Part shown: piece by piece, positions 58,384-64,000 of the stretch
Layout: the number at the start of each line of letters is the position of its first letter
How positions within the stretch are numbered: position 1 is the first letter of the stretch
Source: Prorocentrum cordatum
Lineage: Eukaryota > Sar > Dinophyceae > Prorocentrales > Prorocentraceae
DNA length: 64,000 bases
Assembly (NCBI GenBank): GCA_963575745.1
Contig: CAUYUJ010019928.1
Span: forward strand, 81,001-145,000
Direction of reading: 5' to 3'
The notes under the pieces: model-generated
Seen by the model: only the letters and a program-made list of their open reading frames with translations
What the model was told of the DNA's origin: nothing
Databases searched by the model: none
Position numbers and translations under genes: made by a program

Positions 58384-58530
58384 ACTTCAATACCGCGAAT
58401 TGGCATTACAGTTGCGTCCTGACCATCCTGCATGGTGCCAGAAATCCGCTCTTGGGACATCAACACCGCGAATCAACGTGACTGTTGCGCCCTGACAGTC
58501 CCAAATCGTGCTGGAACACCGTTTCGGGGA
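58384..58530. repeat. Two ~73-base direct repeats
   Basis: 'cttcaataccgcgaattggc' and 'catcaacaccgcgaatcaac' start the copies, each followed by 'gttgcg(t/c)cctgac'. Confidence 0.7.
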
Positions 58531-58571
58531 CGCCAGCCATAATAACCCCTGAAAGTGCTCGAAGTTTTAGG

Positions 58572-59063
58572 ACGAATGTGAGCGGCGCGAAGGCGAGAAC
58601 CGCGTTTTGAAAAGAGACCACCCTCCATCCTTGAAGCTATTGCAAGCTTTCAGGCAAGCGTGCGCGGCGCGAAGGCGAAAGCCACATTTTGAAGAGCAGC
58701 AGCCCTCCATCCTTGAATCTGTTGCAAACTTTGAAGATGAATGTGTGCGGCAAAGCGAGAATTACATTTTGAAAAGGAAGGGGCCTCCACCCGTGAAGCT
58801 CTTGCAAACTCTTCAGACGAGCGTGCGCGGCGCGGAAACGAGAACCACGTTTTGAAAAGGAACCGCCCTCCATCCGTGAAGCTGTTGCTAGCTTTTAAGA
58901 CGAACGTGCGAGGCACTAACACGAGAGCCACATGTTGACAACGACCCGCCCTCCATCTTTGAAACTGTCGCAGCATGTAATACGAATGTGCGCGGCGCCA
59001 ACGCGAGAACCGCATTATGAAAAGGATCAACCCTCAATCCTGGAAGCTGTTGCACATTTTCAG
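58572..59063. repeat. ~82-base tandem repeat, six units
   Basis: Each unit has 'acgaatgtg(c)gcggcg'-type, 'acattttgaaaag'-type and 'ccctccatccttgaagct'-type words in order. Six units span 492 bases. Divergence between units is moderate, so the array is older than the 73-base one. Confidence 0.85.
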
Positions 59064-59149
59064 CTCCATGATCATACATTGTTCAGGAGAAACGCCCAGC
59101 CCGCCTTACCGACACGTGACGGGGTGCGACAGGGAGGATCTATAAGGAA

Positions 59150-59935
59150 AAGAGATGGAGGAGGAGGAGGAGGAGGAGGAGGAGGAGGAGGAGGAGGGGA
59201 GAGGTGGAGGAGGAGGAGGAGGAGGAGGAGGAGGAGGAGGAGGAGGAGGAGGAGGAGGAGGAGAGGAGGAGGAGGAGGAGTGAGGAGGACCTCGAGGAGA
59301 AGGAGGAGGAGGAGGAGGACCTCGAGGAGGAGGAGGAGGAGGAGGAGGAGAGAGGAGGAGGGGGAGGAGGAGGAGGAGGAGGAGGAGGAGGAGGAGGAGG
59401 AGGAGGAGGGGGAGGAGAAGGCGACGAACCTTGAGGAGGAGGAGAAGAGGAGGAGGAGGGACCTGGAGGAGGAGGAGAGGAGGAGGAGGAGGAGGAGGGA
59501 GGGAGGACCTCGGAGAAGGAGAGATGAGGATGAGGATGAGGAGAGGATGAGGATGGGTGGAGGAGGGGGACCTCGAGAAGGAGGAGGAGGAGGAGGAGGA
59601 GGAGGAGGAAAGGAGCAGAAGAGATAGTGAGGAGGAGGAGGAGGAGGAGGGGAGGAGGGAGGAGGAGGAGGAGGAGAGGAGGAGGAGGAGAGGAGGACCA
59701 GGAGGGAGGACCTGGAGGAGGAGGAGGAGAGGAGGAGGAGGAGGAGGAGGAGGAGGAGGAGGAGGAGAGGAGGAGGAGGAGGAGGAGTAGGAGGAGGAGG
59801 AGGGGCGAAGGAGGAGGAGGCGAGGAGGAGGAGGAGGAGGATGAGGAGGAGGAGGAGGAGGAGGAGGAGAGGGGAGGAGGAAGGAGGAGGAGGGAGGAGG
59901 AGGAGGAGGAGGACGAGGAGGAGGACCCACCTCGG
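59150..59935 (+). repeat. ~785-base (GGA)n purine tract
   Basis: The longest simple-sequence tract in the window apart from the ATC tract, with sporadic 'acctcgagg' insertions. It drives poly-Glu, poly-Arg and poly-Gly frames up to 230 codons that I reject as genes. Confidence 0.95.
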
Positions 59936-60174
59936 CGGCCCAAGGAGGTCAGCCGACGCCCCCCGAAGCTGGGCGGCATCCGGCTCCCCGCCGGCGGGCC
60001 GCGTGGCCCACGAGGGCGCCGCTCTCCGCGGCGAGATCCCCGCGAGCGCCCCCAGGGCCGAGGGCTCGCGCGCGGCGCCCGCGGGGCTCGCGTGCGGCGG
60101 CGGCCCGTGGGGGCCGATGCATCGGCTCGCCGCCCTGGGCGCCGACCTCTCTAGATAGGGCGGCGAAATCTGCA

Positions 60175-60305
60175 CACGTCCACTTCACCTCCACCACCAC
60201 GTTCTCCTCCTCCTCATTCACCTCCTCCTCTTCTCCCGTCCTCCTCCTCTTCCTCCTCCTCCTCCTCCTCGTCGTCCTCCTCCTCCTTCTCCTCCCCCTC
60301 CTGCT
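60175..60305 (-). repeat. (CTC)n pyrimidine tract
   Basis: The opposite strand bias to the 59 kb tract, separated by about 240 bases of GC-rich sequence. Confidence 0.85.
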
Positions 60306-60672
60306 CCCTGGCAAGGCCCATCCTGAGCTCAGCGGCGGTGTGTACGCCACGCCTTCCTGGCTTGGCCAGGAGGGCGTCTACACAACTCCTCGGCCCAGGA
60401 GGGGCCCGGCCGGCCACGGGGCAGTGTATATGTATAGATCCCGCCGTTCGACTACAGGCCTCCAAGATGAGGTCCGAGTAGATGGGGCTGGAGGATCGCG
60501 ATGCATCGGCCATGTTTGGCGATGCGATGGCGACGCATGGGCAATGCATCGGCGAAGTCGGCGTTGGGAGATCGGGCCCCACATCGAGCTGCATCGCCGT
60601 TGTATCGGCGATGCGGCGCGCTTCTCCGACCCCATCTGCTCGGACCCAATCTGGGAGGCCTCGACTCTCGTG

Positions 60673-60845
60673 AGTGAAGGGGCCCTCGGGCACACAAATA
60701 AGTAGACACAAATAAAAGGATTCCCCATATTTTCCATATTTTTGGGGTTCTTGTCTCCCCCCCCCACTTCCCATCTTTTTCCATATTTTCTGGGGGATCG
60801 ACGATTCATTGTGTCTGTGTGTCTTTTTTTCCCTCCTTAGTGAGG
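60673..60845 (+). repeat. Dispersed ~165-base repeat, copy 1
   Basis: 'gaaggggccctcgggcacac', 'ccccatattttcc', a C-run and 'ttgtgtctgtgtgtc' occur in fixed order. Confidence 0.8.
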
Positions 60846-60989
60846 CCCTGAGGCTTCGGCCCCGCGGGGCCCCAGGACGCTCAGAGACAGGGCGAGAAGC
60901 TGCCCCCCCCGGGGGGGGCGGCCGGGGCCTCCATGGGGCCGCGGGGACCGCCAATACCGGCTACACGCAGGAGTGACCCGGGGTAAGAT

Positions 60990-61155
60990 GAAGGGGCCCC
61001 AGGACACACAAATCAATTCACACAAATAAAGATGTTCCCCATATTTTCCCATATGTTCTGGGTTTCTGTCTTCCCCCCCACTTCCCATATTTTTCAGATT
61101 TTCTAGGGAATCGAGGATTGATTGTGTCTGTGTGTTTCTTTTCCTCCTGGTAAGA
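60990..61155 (+). repeat. Dispersed ~165-base repeat, copy 2
   Basis: Same order as copy 1: 'gaaggggccccaggacacac', 'ccccatattttccc', a C-run and 'ttgtgtctgtgtgt'. Confidence 0.8.
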
Positions 61156-61320
61156 GTGGCCTCTGGTGCGCAGCTCTTGTTGGGGGCCGCGGGGGGCCAA
61201 ACACGCGCGCGCGCAAGACGCTGCTACCGCATCGGGTTATGCGATCCGGGGGGCCCCACTGAGCCCGCGCCAGAGGTCACTCCGGCGCAGGGTCACTCTC
61301 TTACGTGTCGTCGACAGCAG

Positions 61321-61485
61321 AACCTTTTTTTTGGGGGGCGGGGGCCCTGAGGGTCCTCGCCGGGCCACGGGGCCGTCAACAAAAAACCAGCTCGGGGCGA
61401 AAAAACCGTTCCAGGGAGGCGGGTCGAGATCTCCGGGGGTCGACGCTGTGAAACAAAAAAACGTGACGTCGGGAGTCTGTCGCGA
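61321..61485. repeat. Dispersed repeat, second copy of the 19.3 kb family
   Basis: Matches 19318-19487 in word order ('ggtcctcgcc', 'cggggcgaaaa', 'ggtcgagatc', 'gtcgggagtctg'). Confidence 0.65.
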
Positions 61486-61710
61486 GGGGAGGGGGGGAGG
61501 GAGGAGCGAGGGAGGGAAGGAGGGAAGGGGACAGGGAGTGGCGAGGGAGGGAGCAGGGAGGGAGGAAGGTCGGACTCGGCATTGCACCAGTCTGCGCGCC
61601 GCCTCAGGAGGAGGGAGGGAGGAGGAGGCAGAGGGGAGGCAGAGGGGAGGCAGAGGGGAGGGTAGGTTAGGGGAGGGGGGCAGGGAGAGAGCGAGGAGGG
61701 AAACTGACCC
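61486..61710 (+). repeat. GGGA-rich tract
   Basis: gagggaggga and 'ggcagaggggag' runs, with purine on the + strand. Confidence 0.85.
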
Positions 61711-61809
61711 CGTGCATCCAGCAGAGGCCACGGCGGGCGAGCTCCTGCATCTCCTTGGGTACGGCCACAATCGCCACGACAGGGAACACTAACAAAGGGG
61801 GTCTTCAGA

Positions 61810-62356
61810 GTTTATCCTCCTCCTCCTCCTCCGACTCCTCCTCTTCATCTTCTTCTTCCTCCTCCTCCTCTTCTTCCTCCCCCTCTTCCTCCTCATCATA
61901 CTCATAGTAACAACCGTAACATTAAGAGTAATGATACTACTAAGCATATTCATCATAATCATCATCAACATCATCATCATCATCATCAACATCATCATCA
62001 TCAACATCATAATCACCATCACCATCATCATCGGCATCATCAATATCATCATCGTTATCATCATCGTTATCATCGTCGTCATCAACACAATCGTGATCAT
62101 CATCGTCATTCTCAGCATCAGCATCATCATCAGCATCAGCATCATCATCATCATACCCAACATCAGCCACAGCAACACCAGCCGCAGCAGCATCAGCCGC
62201 AGCAGCATCAGCAGCAGCATCAGCAGCAGCATCAACAGCAGCGGCATCAGTCGCAGCGGCATCAACCGCATCATCATACCCGCAGCATCATTATCATCAT
62301 CAGGATCAACATCATCACCATCACCACCACCATCATCGTCATCACCATCACCATCG

Positions 62357-62431
<75 letters not shown>

Positions 62432-62690
62432 GCAACACCATCAGCATCATGAACAGCGTCATCATCACCACCACCATCATCATCACCATCATCATCATCA
62501 GCATCATCATCAACATCATCAGCATCAGCATCATCCTCAACATCACCATCACCATCACCATCATCATCAGCAGCATCACCAACATCAGCATCATCATCCT
62601 GGTCCTCATCCTCATCATGCTCGGCATCGTCATCGCCATCGTCATCGTCATCATTGCCGTCATCATCATCACCACCATCATTGCTGACTT
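61810..62690. repeat. ~880-base CTC then (ATC)n tract
   Basis: A short CTC/TTC part is followed by atcatc/cagcat repeats. It is open in several frames as poly-Ile, poly-Ser, poly-Asp or poly-Met, none of them genes. Confidence 0.95.
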
Positions 62691-62854
62691 TATGAAACAA
62701 TGTGTACCACAAGCTTTGCAAAACTGACTCGGCTCTCGCCACCTCTCCAGAGTCTCGTGGCCAAGATGCTAGCCGACGATGAATTCACTGCCTGTTCGTT
62801 CCTCCTCCGTGGGTCCTCAGCAGGAGTGCCAACAACTCTCCCTGGGTCCAGGAT

Positions 62855-63035
62855 GGTTCAATCAGGAGGGAGCAAAAAACACACAGACACAATTAATCAC
62901 CGATTCCCCAGAAAATAGAGGAACATATGGGACGTGGGGGGGAAGACCAAGCCCCAGAAAATATGGGAAAGTGTGGGGAATCTTTTTTATTTGTGTGTAT
63001 TTACTCGTGTGTCCCAGGGCCCCTTCGTTCAAGGC
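62855..63035 (-). repeat. Dispersed ~165-base repeat, copy 3 (inverted)
   Basis: The reverse complement carries 'gaaggggccctgggacacac', 'gattccccacac' and 'gtgtctgtgtgt', as in the copies at 60.7 and 61.0 kb. Confidence 0.75.
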
Positions 63036-63322
63036 GGTCTCTCCTCCAACCCCCTGCTTCCGCGTCGGTGATGGAGGTGCCCTCCTCCTGCCCCCTCCCC
63101 TGGGCTTGGACGCCCCACCCCGCCCCGCGCCCCACGGCAGCGTCCAGCCCAGATAGCGCAAGACGGCCTCCAAGACCGTACGACGTCGCCCGAGAGGGCT
63201 CACGACGACTTCCAGCATGCTTCCGAGAGTATCCGACACCGCCCTTAGGCGGCTCCGAGTGGTCAAAGAGCCTCCTCAGGCCCTGCAAAACCAAAACCTT
63301 GCAAAATCCAAAGGCTGCTCAG

Positions 63323-63444
63323 TGCGTGTGTGTGTGTGTATATTTTGTGTGTGTGTTGTGTGTGTTGTGTGTGTGTGTGTGTGTGTGTTGTGTGTGTGTG
63401 TTTTGTTTGTGGTGTGTGTGTTGTGTGTGTGTATGTGTGTGCGC

Positions 63445-63506
<62 letters not shown>

Positions 63507-63900
63507 TATATATATATATATATATATATTCCTTTTTTCCTGTGTGTGTTTGAGTTAATGTGAGAGATACTTCTAATGATTTGTGTGTGATTGTATGTTT
63601 GTGTGATTTTGAGTGTGTGTATGTGTGTTAGTGTGTCTGTGTGTCGGTGTCTGTGTGTCTGTGTACCTGTGCCTGTGTGTCTGTGTGCCTGTGTCTGTGT
63701 GTTTGTTTTTGTGTTTGCTTGTGTGTGCTTGTGTTTGTGTTTGTGTGAGTGTGTGTATGTGTGTTGTGTGTGTATGTGTGTTGTGTGTGTATGTGTGTTG
63801 TGTGTTGTGTGTGTTGTTTGTGTGTTGTGTTTGTGTGTGTGCTTGTTTGTTTGCTTGTTTGTTTTTTTGTTTGTTTGTGTGTGTGTGTGTATATGTTTGC
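63323..63900. repeat. (TG)n microsatellite with poly-T (59 T) and (AT)n
   Basis: tgtgtg runs on both sides of a pure T tract (63446-63504) followed by about 25 bases of tatata. The window ends shortly after, in unassigned sequence. Confidence 0.95.
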
Positions 63901-64000
63901 TTTCTCGCACTATCGTTTCCGAGTGGCCGCTGGAACCTGAAGACAGCTCCAAGATCGCCCAATAGAGTCCCAAAAGGGGTCATCGGGACTTCAATATGGC

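Noticed and set aside
59072-60175. Several long Leu/Ser/Pro- or Glu/Arg/Gly-rich frames
   Set aside because: Produced entirely by the GGA tract; every phase is open.
61789-62742. Acidic 317-codon minus-strand frame
   Set aside because: A read-through of the ATC repeat with no non-repetitive domain.

Overview
This window looks like nuclear DNA from a large, repeat-saturated eukaryotic genome. A dinoflagellate (Prorocentrum- or Symbiodiniaceae-like) is the best guess. That assignment is an inference from three things: GC-rich composition, retroelement proteins carrying a methyltransferase-like tail, and IS1595/ISXO2-type transposases of the kind common in dinoflagellate genomes. I see no operons, no rRNA or tRNA gene, and no complete host gene I can name. 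Almost everything is mobile elements, their relics, and satellites.

Layout. 0.6-3.3 kb is a large imperfect inverted repeat. 3.8-4.1 kb holds a minus-strand relic of the main retroelement. 4.4-5.5 kb is a dead IS1595-type transposase. 5.5-14.7 kb is the centrepiece: a nearly complete non-LTR (LINE-like) retroelement on the + strand. Its ORF1 has a RanBP2-type zinc finger, a coiled coil and a basic Arg/Ser tail. Its ORF2 runs RNase H, then APE-type endonuclease, reverse transcriptase, C2H2 zinc finger and a cytosine-methyltransferase-like domain. 14.8-16.5 kb has a deletion-riddled copy of its RNase H region and ~403-bp tandem repeats. 16.9-17.8 kb is a 90-bp minisatellite block. 17.9-19.1 kb is another relic of the same retroelement, split by a small inverted-repeat element. 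19.3-22.9 kb holds degenerate GC-rich repeats, including a second kilobase-scale inverted repeat. 23.8-34.1 kb is a higher-order satellite with a unit near 1.45 kb. 34.3-38.8 kb is a minus-strand, 5'-truncated retroelement copy with a destroyed polymerase site. 39-46.7 kb is mixed low-copy DNA with two weak coding candidates and MITE-like elements. 47.2-48.0 kb is a 73-bp x 12 minisatellite. 49.6-54.5 kb holds degenerate repeats, hairpin elements and a second transposase relic. 54.5-64 kb is dominated by CAA/CAC, GGA/TCC, ATC and TG tracts with short tandem repeats between them.

How the parts relate. ORF1 and ORF2 would form the ribonucleoprotein of one target-primed retroelement. At least three further fragments of that family lie in the window, so it is abundant. 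Several of its frame breaks fall in or beside homopolymer runs, so some damage could be sequencing error. The MITE-like elements and the IS1595-like relics represent separate DNA-transposon activity.
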